Origin: Richelia sp. CSU_2_1
GTDB lineage: Bacteria; Cyanobacteriota; Cyanobacteriia; Cyanobacteriales; Microcoleaceae
DNA length: 64,000 nucleotides
NCBI GenBank assembly: GCA_012034575.1
Contig: JAAUPF010000001.1
Coordinates: forward strand, 39,426 to 103,425
Direction of reading: 5' to 3'
Shown here: positions 39,036 through 47,569 of the stretch, in pieces
Position numbering within the stretch: the stretch's first letter is position 1
How the letters are laid out: every line of letters begins with the position of its first letter
Translations under genes and position numbers: made by a program
The notes under the pieces: generated by a model
The model's input: only the letters and a program-made list of their open reading frames with translations
The model's database searches: none
What the model was told of the DNA's origin: nothing

Positions 39036-39143
39036 GGTGCGCACTGCGCACCTTACTCTGTATGTAGTTTGTAATATTAACCCCGGTAGCATTGGAATTA
39101 ATATTACTCACAGTCAGGACGCGGCAGTGCCGTGTCCCTACAA
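39036..39143. repeat. Dispersed repeats after gap2 (hairpin and repeat copy B)
   Basis: GGTGCGCA/TGCGCACC (39036-39052) repeats the terminator stem seen at 25907. The segment 39066-39143 is the inverted copy of the repeat at 27243-27305, with CCGGTAGCATTGGAATTAAT and a palindrome around GGACGCGGCAGTGCCGTGTCC. Confidence 0.75.
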
Positions 39144-39149
39144 TTAATC

Positions 39150-39435
39150 TGGGTAGGGACACGGCACTGCCCATTGGTGTCAACTTAAGACTGAAACCCA
39201 CCAGAAATCTCGTTTATATCCGAGTCCAGATCCCCCTAAATCCACGTCACTTGCGACCTTTGGGGGAACCCCAAGTCGAGCAAGTGGCTCCCCTTAAGAA
39301 GGGGGACTTTGAGAAGACTCTTGTCCCCCCCCGCTCTTTTGGGGGGGCTAGGGGGGATCGAAATCTAAGAGTCAAACAGAAGTCTCTGACTACATTTGAC
39401 GTTAAGTTGACACCTATGGGCACTGCCGCGTTCTC
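39150..39435. repeat. Nested inverted-repeat element
   Basis: The outer arms are GGCACTGCCCATTGGTGTCA at about 39160 and its imperfect reverse complement (GTTGACACCTATGGGCACTGCC) at about 39404-39427. Inside, AGATCCCCCTAAATCC (about 39227) pairs with GGGGGGCTAGGGGGGATC (about 39341-39359). CCCCTTAAGAAGGGG lies within. No credible gene covers it. Confidence 0.65.
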
Positions 39436-39601
39436 GGTATCACTCAGATGCGACCGGAAACGATATAAATTAGCTGTTTCGGCAGGCTACAAATTCCCAG
39501 AAAAGTTGTTAAGAATATTAAAAATTATTGCCAACACAACGATCGAAGTTAGACAATTGCAAAAGCAGCAGTTAGCGTAGATTTTTGAACTCAAAAGCTG
39601 T

Positions 39602-40555
39602 ATGAAAAAAGCCCTGATTTGCGGTATATCCGGTCAAGACGGAGCGTATTTAGCCAAACTTTTGCTCGATCGAGGTTATGAAGTTTGCGGCACTTCCAGA
39701 GACGCGCAAATGTCCAGTTTTGGAAACCTAGCTCGTTTGGGAATCCGGGAGCAAGTCAAACTAGCATCCATGTCTCTCAACGATTTTCGCAGCGTCTTGC
39801 AAGTATTGACAAAAATGCAACCCTGTGAAGTGTACAATTTAGCCGGTCAAAGTTCTGTCGGTCTGTCTTTTGAGCAACCTGTAGAAACCCTGGAAAGCAT
39901 TGCTACGGGTACGTTAAATCTGTTAGAAGCGATTCGGTTTACAGGCGGCAAAATCAAACTTTACAATGCCAGTTCCAGCGAATGTTTTGGGGATACTGGA
40001 GGCAGTGCGGCGGATGAAAACACGCCGTTTCGCCCCAGAAGTCCTTACGCGGTAGCGAAATCAACGGCATTTTGGGAAGTAGCTAATTATCGGGAAGCCT
40101 ACAATTTGTTTGCCTGTTCCGGTATTCTATTCAATCATGAATCGCCACTGCGCCCCGAGAGATTTGTTACGCAAAAAATTGTATCAGTCGTGTGCCGAAT
40201 TGCTGCGGGCAGTTCCGAAAAACTGCATTTGGGAAATATTTCAGTGCAGCGGGACTGGGGTTGGGCACCGGAATATGTCGAGGCAATGTATTTGATGTTG
40301 CAGCAGGACGAACCGGATGATTATGTAATTGCGACAGGTGCGAGTTATCCTTTAGAGGAATTCGTGCGATCGGCCTTTGTGGCTGCTGGTTTAGATTGGC
40401 AGGAACATTTGGTAACTGATGCGAGTCTTTACAGACCGACAGAAATTGCAGTTGGGTTGGGAAATCCGAGTAAGGCAAAAGAAAAACTGGGCTGGGAGGC
40501 GAAATATAAAATGCCTGATGTAGTGCGGATGATGGTGGAGGCGAGGTTGAGTTGA
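39602..40555 (+). CDS. gmd: GDP-mannose 4,6-dehydratase-like SDR
   Basis: This 317-residue SDR has CGISGQDGAYLAKLLLDRGYEV (NADP loop), NLAGQSSVGLSF, NASSSECFG and YAVAK (Tyr/Lys), LFNHESPLRPERFVTQKI and RDWGWAPEYVEAMYLMLQ. These fit Gmd. The product would be a GDP-4-keto-6-deoxy sugar; a GDP-heptose dehydratase is equally plausible given the heptose genes nearby. It is the first gene of the glycan cluster. Confidence 0.85.
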   Translation: MKKALICGISGQDGAYLAKLLLDRGYEVCGTSRDAQMSSFGNLARLGIREQVKLASMSLNDFRSVLQVLTKMQPCEVYNLAGQSSVGLSFEQPVETLESIATGTLNLLEAIRFTGGKIKLYNASSSECFGDTGGSAADENTPFRPRSPYAVAKSTAFWEVANYREAYNLFACSGILFNHESPLRPERFVTQKIVSVVCRIAAGSSEKLHLGNISVQRDWGWAPEYVEAMYLMLQQDEPDDYVIATGASYPLEEFVRSAFVAAGLDWQEHLVTDASLYRPTEIAVGLGNPSKAKEKLGWEAKYKMPDVVRMMVEARLS

Positions 40556-40576
40556 GGTAAATAATAAGGTGAAAGT

Positions 40577-40819
40577 ATGACAGCAGAATATGCAACAGCT
40601 AAGGAGTGGTATAAAGCCAATCGTCCAACTCTGAAAAAATATCGAGGTGAATGGATTGCCTATACTAATCAAGGGGTAATCAGTCACGATCGGGACTATC
40701 GAAAAATGAAGGATGGGATTCCTGCCGATACACCTAAATTGAGTTATGTACTCGATCGCATATTTGAAAGCGAATTTGTAGATACCATCTGTTTCTCAGG
40801 ATTCCGCTGCTGTAAATAG
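40577..40819 (+). CDS. Small hypothetical protein (DUF5678-like)
   Basis: An 80-residue product with LKKYRGEWIAYTNQGVISHDRDYRKM, like the short DUF5678 pattern of cyanobacteria. The C-terminus has FSGFRCCK. It lies between two sugar genes, but its role is not clear. Confidence 0.55.
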   Translation: MTAEYATAKEWYKANRPTLKKYRGEWIAYTNQGVISHDRDYRKMKDGIPADTPKLSYVLDRIFESEFVDTICFSGFRCCK

Positions 40820-40860
40820 AGATAAAAAAATTAGTTGACGATCTTTAAAAGAGTAAAAAA

Positions 40861-41637
40861 ATGAAAGTAGTTATACTAGCCGGTGGTTTGGGTACTCGCC
40901 TGAGAGAAGAAACAGAATTTCGTCCTAAGCCCCTAGTTGATGTGGGCGGGCGGCCGGTGATGTGGCACATTATGAAAACCTATGCTCATTACGGTTTCCG
41001 GGATTTTGTTATCTGTTTGGGCTATCGCGGCAACATGATTAAGGATTATTTCCTCAATTATGAAGCGATGAATAATGATTTTACTATTTGCTTGGGTCGC
41101 CAAAATCAGATTACCTATCACGAGGATCATCAAGAGCAAGATTTTAAAGTAACCCTGGCAGAAACTGGCTGGGAAAGCATGACTGGAGGACGGGTTAAGC
41201 GGATCGAAAAATATATCGACTGCGATAACTTTATGGTGACTTATGGGGATGGCGTAGCAGATGTAGATATTCCTAAGCTAGTTGATTTTCACAAATCTCA
41301 CGGAAAGTTAGCAACTATCACTGCGGTGCAACCTGTTTCGCGATACGGAATTTTGCAAGTAGACGGTGAGGGTAGTGTCAAGAAATTTATCGAAAAACCT
41401 TTGTTGGATGGGGTGGCAAGTGCGGGATATATGGTACTCAACCGCCGGATTTTTGATTATTTGGGGGGGGATGATTGCATTTTGGAACAAGAACCGCTGC
41501 AGCGCTTAGCTGAAGAAGGGCAGTTGATGGCTTACCGTCACGACGGTTTCTTTTTCGCGATGGATACTTATCGGGAATACAAGTATTTGAACGAATTGTG
41601 GGATAATGGAGAGGCTCCTTGGAAAGTGTGGGAATGA
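40861..41637 (+). CDS. rfbF: Glucose-1-phosphate cytidylyltransferase
   Basis: This 258-residue enzyme has VILAGGLGTRLREETEFRPKP (nucleotidyl loop), GGRPVMWHIMKTYAHYG, YGDGVADVDI and MDTYREYKYLNELW. This is the RfbF family, which makes CDP-glucose. No CDP-glucose 4,6-dehydratase of typical form is nearby, so the substrate may differ or the partner may be one of the SDRs. Confidence 0.9.
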   Translation: MKVVILAGGLGTRLREETEFRPKPLVDVGGRPVMWHIMKTYAHYGFRDFVICLGYRGNMIKDYFLNYEAMNNDFTICLGRQNQITYHEDHQEQDFKVTLAETGWESMTGGRVKRIEKYIDCDNFMVTYGDGVADVDIPKLVDFHKSHGKLATITAVQPVSRYGILQVDGEGSVKKFIEKPLLDGVASAGYMVLNRRIFDYLGGDDCILEQEPLQRLAEEGQLMAYRHDGFFFAMDTYREYKYLNELWDNGEAPWKVWE

Positions 41638-41801
41638 GGCATACCGTATTTAGTGATATAAGATATTATCCTCGCCAAAAAAACTTAATTATTTTGGCTT
41701 CTAACATCTACATGACTGCACTTGCTGCTAATTTTGAGATGTGTATCTAGAATTAATTTTGAATGCGACCTGTGCGATGTGAGTGTGGAACAGTCTGAAA
41801 A

Positions 41802-43349
41802 ATGTTGACAAAAAACACGGAAAAATATCTTGATTTTGAAACCTGCAAAGAGACGCTTGCCTGCGTGCGAGAGGAAGGTCGCAAGATAGTCCTCTGCCAC
41901 GGAGTGTTCGACCTGCTTCACCCAGGACACCTCGCCCACTTGCAGGAATCGAAGGCACTTGGAGATGTGCTGGTAGTTTCAATCACAGCAGCACCTTACG
42001 TCAATCGAGGTCCTGGAAGACCAATTTTTTCTGACGACTTGCGACTGTATTCTCTCGCCTCTCTAGCTTGTGTAGACTACGTTCTGCTGTCTCCCGTAGC
42101 TACGGCCTTAGAAGTGCTCGATCGAGTGCAGCCCGATTTTTACTGCAAAGGTCACGAATATGCCGACCACAGCCAAGATGTCACCCAAAACATCGATCGA
42201 GAAGCCGAACGGGTGAGAAGCTACGGCGGCGAGATCCGCTATACGGGAGAGATTGTCTTCAGCTCAACCCGATTGATCAACAATCACCTGAACGTGCTGC
42301 CGCCGCAGGTAAAGAGCTATACCAGCCAGTTCAGCCAGCAATATCCTTTCGAGCAAGTCAGAGAGGGTGTTGATGCCATGCAGAAGCTAAAAGTCTTAGT
42401 AATAGGGGATGTCATTATTGATGAATTTACCCACTGTACTGTCCAAGGATTGACCTCGAAAGGGACGGTCATTTCGACCCGCTTCCTGAAAAAAGAGCAG
42501 CATTTGGGCGGTTCTCTGGCAATCGCCCGCCATATCGCTAGTTTCGCAGACTCCGTGACTGTCGTTGGCGTGGCTGGAAAAGAGCCTGACATACACAGCT
42601 TGATTTTGAATAACATCAACGGTGGTATTCGCCTGGATTTGCAGTATGAAAACGATGCTCCGACAGTAGTCAAGCACCGTTTTATTGCGCGACAAGGCAT
42701 GAGAGAGCAATATACTAAACTGTTCTCAATCAACTATTTAGAAGAACAAGGTCCATCACCCAGCCATCGCCAAAAACTACTAGAGCGCGTGGAAAAAACT
42801 ATACGCGATTATGATCTGGTGGTAGTAGCGGACTACGGACACGGATTGCTAGATCCAGCTCTAATGGAACTTGTTCAAAGCAAGGCTCCTTTTTTGGCTG
42901 TCAATTGCCAAACTAACAGTGCTAATCATGGATATAACTTAATTACCAAGTACCAGCGTGCCGATACATTCTGTTTGGACGAACAGGAAATCCGCCTCGC
43001 TTTTTCCAGCCGCTACGGAGACCACACCCATCTGCTCAAGCGCTTGCACCAACACTTGGGGGCGCAGCAAGGTTGGCTGACTTTGGGTTCCTCTGGTTCC
43101 TTGGGAATGAACGTCAAGGGAGAAGAAGAATTAACTCCAGCCCTAACGCTAGACGTGAAGGATACAATTGGTGCGGGAGATGCGTTTTTTGCTCTGGCGA
43201 GTCTGAGTGCCAAGTTGGAGTTGCCTGTGGCGATTGGGTCTTTGCTGGGAAATCTAGCAGGCGCGATCGCAGCCAATACTCTCGGCAATGCGGAACCGGT
43301 GGACAAGGCACGATTGCTGAAATTTGCAACAACTGTCTTAAAGTTTTAG
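41802..43349 (+). CDS. HldE-like bifunctional enzyme, cytidylyltransferase-kinase order
   Basis: This 515-residue fusion has a nucleotidyltransferase domain first (about 25-150: VLCHGVFDLLHPGHLAHLQ, FYCKGHEYADH, SSTRLINNHL), then a PfkB/ribokinase domain (about 195-510: VIGDVIIDEFTHC, KKEQHLGGSLAIARHI, DTIGAGDAFFALASL). E. coli HldE has the kinase first, so the order is reversed. It is expected to phosphorylate heptose-7-phosphate at C1 and add a nucleotide. Confidence 0.82.
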   Translation: MLTKNTEKYLDFETCKETLACVREEGRKIVLCHGVFDLLHPGHLAHLQESKALGDVLVVSITAAPYVNRGPGRPIFSDDLRLYSLASLACVDYVLLSPVATALEVLDRVQPDFYCKGHEYADHSQDVTQNIDREAERVRSYGGEIRYTGEIVFSSTRLINNHLNVLPPQVKSYTSQFSQQYPFEQVREGVDAMQKLKVLVIGDVIIDEFTHCTVQGLTSKGTVISTRFLKKEQHLGGSLAIARHIASFADSVTVVGVAGKEPDIHSLILNNINGGIRLDLQYENDAPTVVKHRFIARQGMREQYTKLFSINYLEEQGPSPSHRQKLLERVEKTIRDYDLVVVADYGHGLLDPALMELVQSKAPFLAVNCQTNSANHGYNLITKYQRADTFCLDEQEIRLAFSSRYGDHTHLLKRLHQHLGAQQGWLTLGSSGSLGMNVKGEEELTPALTLDVKDTIGAGDAFFALASLSAKLELPVAIGSLLGNLAGAIAANTLGNAEPVDKARLLKFATTVLKF

Positions 43350-43383
43350 TTGTTGGTGAGATAACTTTGTCAGTACCAAAAAC

Positions 43384-43968
43384 ATGAAGCCTCAAGCTAT
43401 TATCTGCGATCGCGACGGCACTCTAATCGAGGATTGTCACTTTCTAAGTTGCCCGGAACAAATACAGTGGATTCCAGGAGTTCTGGAAACCTTGAAGCTG
43501 TTGAACCAACTCAACGTTAAAGTTCTGGTTGTGACTAACCAATCAGGAGTAGCCAGAGGTTATTTTGACGAGATCGCAGTCGAAGCCGTCAACACTCAAC
43601 TGAGGCGAGATGTGGAGGGGGTATCGGGCGCGATCGCAGATTTTTATTACTGTCCCCACCACCCGAACGGTCAAGCGATCGGGTATAGTTACGCTTGTGA
43701 TTGTCGCAAGCCGTCCCCAGGAATGTTTCTCCAAGCAATTCGAGACCACAAATTGAACCCGGCCCAATGCTGGACTATAGGAGATAGACTCAGGGATTTA
43801 GAGCCGGGGCTGCAACTCGGAATGACAGCGTTTCTAGTTGAAACCGGTTCGGGAGTACAGGCACTGCAAGATTTGTCCCAACGTCCTTACGCTCGGCAAG
43901 TAACCGTCATTTCGTCTTTTGCGGAGATTTTCTCTCTAATACAAAGCGACACAGTAATTGCCCTTTAA
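43384..43968 (+). CDS. gmhB: D,D-heptose 1,7-bisphosphate phosphatase GmhB-like
   Basis: This 194-residue HAD-IIIA phosphatase has ICDRDGTLIEDCHFL, VVTNQSGVARGYF, a zinc loop CPHH...CDCRKP and TIGDRLRDLEPG. It removes the C7 phosphate of heptose bisphosphate, between the kinase and nucleotidyl steps of HldE. It is 34 bp after the HldE-like gene. Confidence 0.9.
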   Translation: MKPQAIICDRDGTLIEDCHFLSCPEQIQWIPGVLETLKLLNQLNVKVLVVTNQSGVARGYFDEIAVEAVNTQLRRDVEGVSGAIADFYYCPHHPNGQAIGYSYACDCRKPSPGMFLQAIRDHKLNPAQCWTIGDRLRDLEPGLQLGMTAFLVETGSGVQALQDLSQRPYARQVTVISSFAEIFSLIQSDTVIAL

Positions 43969-44046
43969 CAGAAAGGTTGCAACAGGTAAAGCCACTGCGG
44001 AAATAACCGCGCAAGATGTGAAATTGACCAAACGATTGAGGAAAAA

Positions 44047-45051
44047 ATGAGCCAGAATCCCATTCAACAAATTTTAGTAACAGGTGGAGCAGGCTATGTG
44101 GGAGCCGTTTTAGTTCCCAAACTCCTGCAAGCTGGATATCGAGTCAAGGTGCTAGACCTATATATATATGGAGAAGATGTTCTAGCAGCGGTCAAAGACC
44201 ATCCCGGTTTAGAACAAATTAAAGGAGACATTCGCGATCGCGCCCTGTTGGAAAAAATTATGCCGGGATGCGATGCTGTTATCCACTTAGCTTGCATTTC
44301 CAACGACCCCAGTTTTGAGTTAAACCCAGACTTGGGAAAATCTATTAACTACGACGCCTTCTTAGACTTAGTAGATGTTGCCAAAGACAGCGGCGTCAAG
44401 CGATTTATTTATGCTTCCTCTTCCAGCGTTTACGGTATCAAAGAAACCGAAAACGTTACCGAAGAATTGTCCCTGCAGCCCTTAACAGACTACTCCAAAT
44501 ACAAAGCACTCTGCGAAGAAGTGCTGTTAGCAAAGAGAGAACCGGGGTTTGTTACCTTAGTGCTGCGGCCCGCTACAGTCTGCGGTTACTCCCCCCGCTT
44601 GCGGCTGGATTTAACTGTCAACATTCTTACCAACCACGCTATTAACAACGGCAAAATTACCGTTTTTGGCGGCGAACAAAAACGCCCCAACATTCACATC
44701 GAAGACATGACAGACCTCTACATCAAGTCTTTGGAGTGGCCCGACGAAGCGATCGACGGTAAAATATTCAACGCCGGCTACGAAAATCATACCGTCACGC
44801 AAATTGCTCAAATGGTGCGGAACATTGTCGGCGAACAAGTGGAAATTATTACCACACCTACAGATGACCACCGTTCCTATCACATATCATCTGACAAGAT
44901 CGCGCAAGAGTTAGGGTTTGTCCCCCAGCACACAATTGAGGATGCGGTCAAAGATTTGCTAGAAGCATTTAGGGCCGATCGAGTACCCAACCCGATGACA
45001 GATATCAGCTACTACAACATTAAGACCATGCAAGCGCTGCATCTCAAATAA
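44047..45051 (+). CDS. NAD-dependent sugar epimerase/dehydratase
   Basis: This 334-residue extended SDR has LVTGGAGYVGAVLVPKLL, HLACISNDPSFELN, SSSSVYG, YSKYK and IHIEDMTDLY. It could be an epimerase or reductase on a nucleotide sugar, for example the HldD role in the heptose route. No closer assignment from sequence. Confidence 0.85.
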   Translation: MSQNPIQQILVTGGAGYVGAVLVPKLLQAGYRVKVLDLYIYGEDVLAAVKDHPGLEQIKGDIRDRALLEKIMPGCDAVIHLACISNDPSFELNPDLGKSINYDAFLDLVDVAKDSGVKRFIYASSSSVYGIKETENVTEELSLQPLTDYSKYKALCEEVLLAKREPGFVTLVLRPATVCGYSPRLRLDLTVNILTNHAINNGKITVFGGEQKRPNIHIEDMTDLYIKSLEWPDEAIDGKIFNAGYENHTVTQIAQMVRNIVGEQVEIITTPTDDHRSYHISSDKIAQELGFVPQHTIEDAVKDLLEAFRADRVPNPMTDISYYNIKTMQALHLK

Positions 45052-45059
45052 CAGAAAGG

Positions 45060-45683
45060 ATGAGTGATATCAATCGGATTATCGGTGTTGATTTTGACAA
45101 TACCATTGTCAGCTATGACGACCTCATGCACGGGTTAGCTGTGGAAAAAGGTTGGATTTCACCTGAAGTTAGCAAAAGCAAAAAGCAAATTCGCGACTCG
45201 ATTCGGCAGTTGCCGAACGGTGACATAGAATGGCAAAAATTGCAAGCAATTGCTTACGGCCGCCAAATGCAAGAAGCAAAGTTAATTGAAGGCGTGCGGG
45301 TTTTTTTTCAATTGTGCCGGCAGCACCAAGTGCAAGCATATATTGTCAGTCACAAAACCGAGTATGCTAATTACGATGAAACCCGCACGAGTTTGAGGGA
45401 AGCTGCCTTAAACTGGATGAATAAAAATGGCTTTTTTTCGGAAAGCGGATTGGGATTATCGCCAGAACAGGTTTATTTTGAATCAACTCGGAGCGAAAAA
45501 ATAGAACGGATAAAGCAGCTAAAATGTACGGATTTTATTGACGATTTAGAAGAAACTTTTTTGGAAAAAAGCTTTCCCGAATCAGTCAATAAAATTCTCT
45601 ACGCGCCGCACCAACAACATTCAGGAACTCTCGCAGTCAAAGTCGTCAGCAGGTGGCAAGAGATTAATGAATATTTCTTTTGA
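45060..45683 (+). CDS. HAD-family protein, unknown substrate
   Basis: This 207-residue protein has GVDFDNTIVSYDDL (DxD-like nucleophile), IVSHKTEYAN and TDFIDDLEETF near the end. AGAAAGGATG gives the ribosome site. The end overlaps the APH-like kinase gene by 17 nt, so the two are translationally coupled. Similar HAD-APH pairs are known in carbohydrate clusters; the substrate is not known. Confidence 0.75.
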   Translation: MSDINRIIGVDFDNTIVSYDDLMHGLAVEKGWISPEVSKSKKQIRDSIRQLPNGDIEWQKLQAIAYGRQMQEAKLIEGVRVFFQLCRQHQVQAYIVSHKTEYANYDETRTSLREAALNWMNKNGFFSESGLGLSPEQVYFESTRSEKIERIKQLKCTDFIDDLEETFLEKSFPESVNKILYAPHQQHSGTLAVKVVSRWQEINEYFF

Positions 45684-46755
45684 AGAAGCTGAAAATGTGA
45701 CTTGTGAAATTCGATCGGTTTGCTCTCGGCTGATCGGAAGCGATGTTACTCATATTGACAGAATCGGAGGAGGACGAAATAGCCGAGTTTACAAATTGAC
45801 TTGTGGCAATTCTAATTTATATGCTGCCAAGCTGTATTTTCGCCACCCTTCCGATCGCAGAAATCGCTTGGAAACGGAATTTGCCAGTTGTCAGTTTCTC
45901 TGGGAAAATGGCGTGAAAAATATTCCGCAACCTCTAAAAGCCGATCGAGAATACGGCTGTGCTGTTTATGAGTATGTGGCGGGAAAAAAGATTATACCTC
46001 AAAACGCGACAAATATTGAAATTGACAGCGCCGTAAATTTCTTGGTCACATTGAAGGAACTTAAAAGCCTCAAAAGCAGTCAAAATCTGCCACTGGCATC
46101 GGAGGCATTTTTTTCAGTTCAAGCAATTGTTCAAAATATCGAACAGCGCTTGAGCCGATTGTCGGGACTTCCCAATACCGAAGCTCCGTATATCGCTCTG
46201 GAAAAATTTTTGACCGAGGAGTTTGTGCCAGCATTCGGCAAGATTGTAAATTGGTGTCAAGCAAGTCTCGATCGCGCGCAAATGTCCTATATTGCGGAAA
46301 TAGAGTATCAAGACAAAACCTTAAGTCCGTCAGATTTTGGCTTTCACAATGCTTTGCAGCGCGACAGCGGTGAAATAATATTTCTAGACTTTGAATATTT
46401 TGGCTGGGACGACCCAGCTAAAACGATTTCCGATTTCCTGCTCCATCCAGCATTGGAATTAAGGGAAAATCTCAAACAGCGATTTTTCGATCGAATGCTC
46501 CGGGGTTTTCAAGACTGCAGGCATCTAGCCGAGAGAGTCGAAATTGTTTATCCCCTATTCGGACTGAAGTGGTGTCTGATACTCTTAAATGAGTTCGTAC
46601 CTCAAGATTTGCTGCGGCGGGGATTTGCTCGCACCAGCGACCTCGATCGCAGCAAATTGCAGGTAGAACAGTTGGCAAAATCCCAGCAAATGTTACAAAA
46701 AATTCTGGCAAATTACGAGCAGTTCCCCTATGGTAGCCGAAACCTTAAAAACTAA
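45667..46755 (+). CDS. APH/choline kinase-fold protein
   Basis: This 362-residue protein has IGGGRNSRVYKLTC, LYAAKLYF (Lys), the catalytic-loop-like LSPSDFGFHNALQ and IIFLDFEYFGWDDPAKTISDFLLHP. The loop is SxSDFGxHN instead of the usual HxDxxxxN; Asp and Asn are kept. Probably a small-molecule or sugar kinase. It overlaps the neighbours on both sides. Confidence 0.75.
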   Translation: MNISFEEAENVTCEIRSVCSRLIGSDVTHIDRIGGGRNSRVYKLTCGNSNLYAAKLYFRHPSDRRNRLETEFASCQFLWENGVKNIPQPLKADREYGCAVYEYVAGKKIIPQNATNIEIDSAVNFLVTLKELKSLKSSQNLPLASEAFFSVQAIVQNIEQRLSRLSGLPNTEAPYIALEKFLTEEFVPAFGKIVNWCQASLDRAQMSYIAEIEYQDKTLSPSDFGFHNALQRDSGEIIFLDFEYFGWDDPAKTISDFLLHPALELRENLKQRFFDRMLRGFQDCRHLAERVEIVYPLFGLKWCLILLNEFVPQDLLRRGFARTSDLDRSKLQVEQLAKSQQMLQKILANYEQFPYGSRNLKN

Positions 46756-47569
46756 ATCCTCTGGACTGGACAGCCGCTCTAGAGAAATTCGCAAAACCAT
46801 TATTAAAATACTGGAAGCGAGCCGCAGAGGTCATGTAGGTTCTACATTCTCGCTAATAGAAATATTGCGGGTTCTCTACGACGATGTACTGCGGTACGAT
46901 CCTAAAAATCCGAAATGGTTCGATCGCGATCGCTGCATCCTCAGCAAAGGACACGGCTGTCTAGCTCTCTACGCAATTCTTGCAGAAAAAGGTTTCTTTC
47001 CAGAAGCAGAACTCTGGAAATTTTGCCAAAGCGACGGCATTTTGGGAGGACACCCGGAATACAGTAAAGTTCCCGGTGTTGAAGCATCTACGGGAAGTTT
47101 GGGTCACGGTTTGTCCATAGGAATTGGGTTTGCTCTCAATGCCAAATACGAGAAAGCCAATTACCGCACTTTTGTGATTTTGGGAGATGGCGAATCTAAT
47201 GAAGGTTCAGTTTGGGAAGCGGCTATGTGTGCCGGCAAACACAAGTTGAGCAATCTCACCGTCATGGTAGATTACAACAAGCACCAATCCTACGGCACAA
47301 CCTATGAAGTTCAGGATTTGGAACCGCTAGCAGACAAGTGGAGAGCGTTTGGTTTCGCCGCTGTTGAAGTAGACGGTCACAGCGTCGCAGAATTGCGTTC
47401 TGTTTTGTTGAATTTGCCGCTGCAACCAGATAAACCGACAGCAATTATCTGCCATACAGTGAAAGGCAAAGGAATTCCCTTTGCTGAAAACAATTTGAAA
47501 TGGCACCACAAAAATAAAGTATCCGACAGCGAGATTCAATCGATGTTAGCAGCCTTGGAGGAAAATTAA
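46730..47569 (+). CDS. Transketolase, N-terminal (TPP-binding) subunit
   Basis: This 279-residue subunit has HVGSTFSLIEILRVLY, SKGHGCLALYAIL, GHPEYSKVPGVEASTGSLGHGLS and GDGESNEGSVWEAA (TPP/Mg motif). It is half of a split transketolase. The start lies 26 nt inside the kinase gene, and the stop is adjacent to the next ATG. It is separate from any housekeeping tkt, hence likely specific to the glycan route. Confidence 0.9.
   Translation: MVAETLKTKSSGLDSRSREIRKTIIKILEASRRGHVGSTFSLIEILRVLYDDVLRYDPKNPKWFDRDRCILSKGHGCLALYAILAEKGFFPEAELWKFCQSDGILGGHPEYSKVPGVEASTGSLGHGLSIGIGFALNAKYEKANYRTFVILGDGESNEGSVWEAAMCAGKHKLSNLTVMVDYNKHQSYGTTYEVQDLEPLADKWRAFGFAAVEVDGHSVAELRSVLLNLPLQPDKPTAIICHTVKGKGIPFAENNLKWHHKNKVSDSEIQSMLAALEEN

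Noticed and set aside
39092..39580. 162-codon ORF after gap2
   Set aside because: It translates dispersed and inverted repeats; no conserved protein features.
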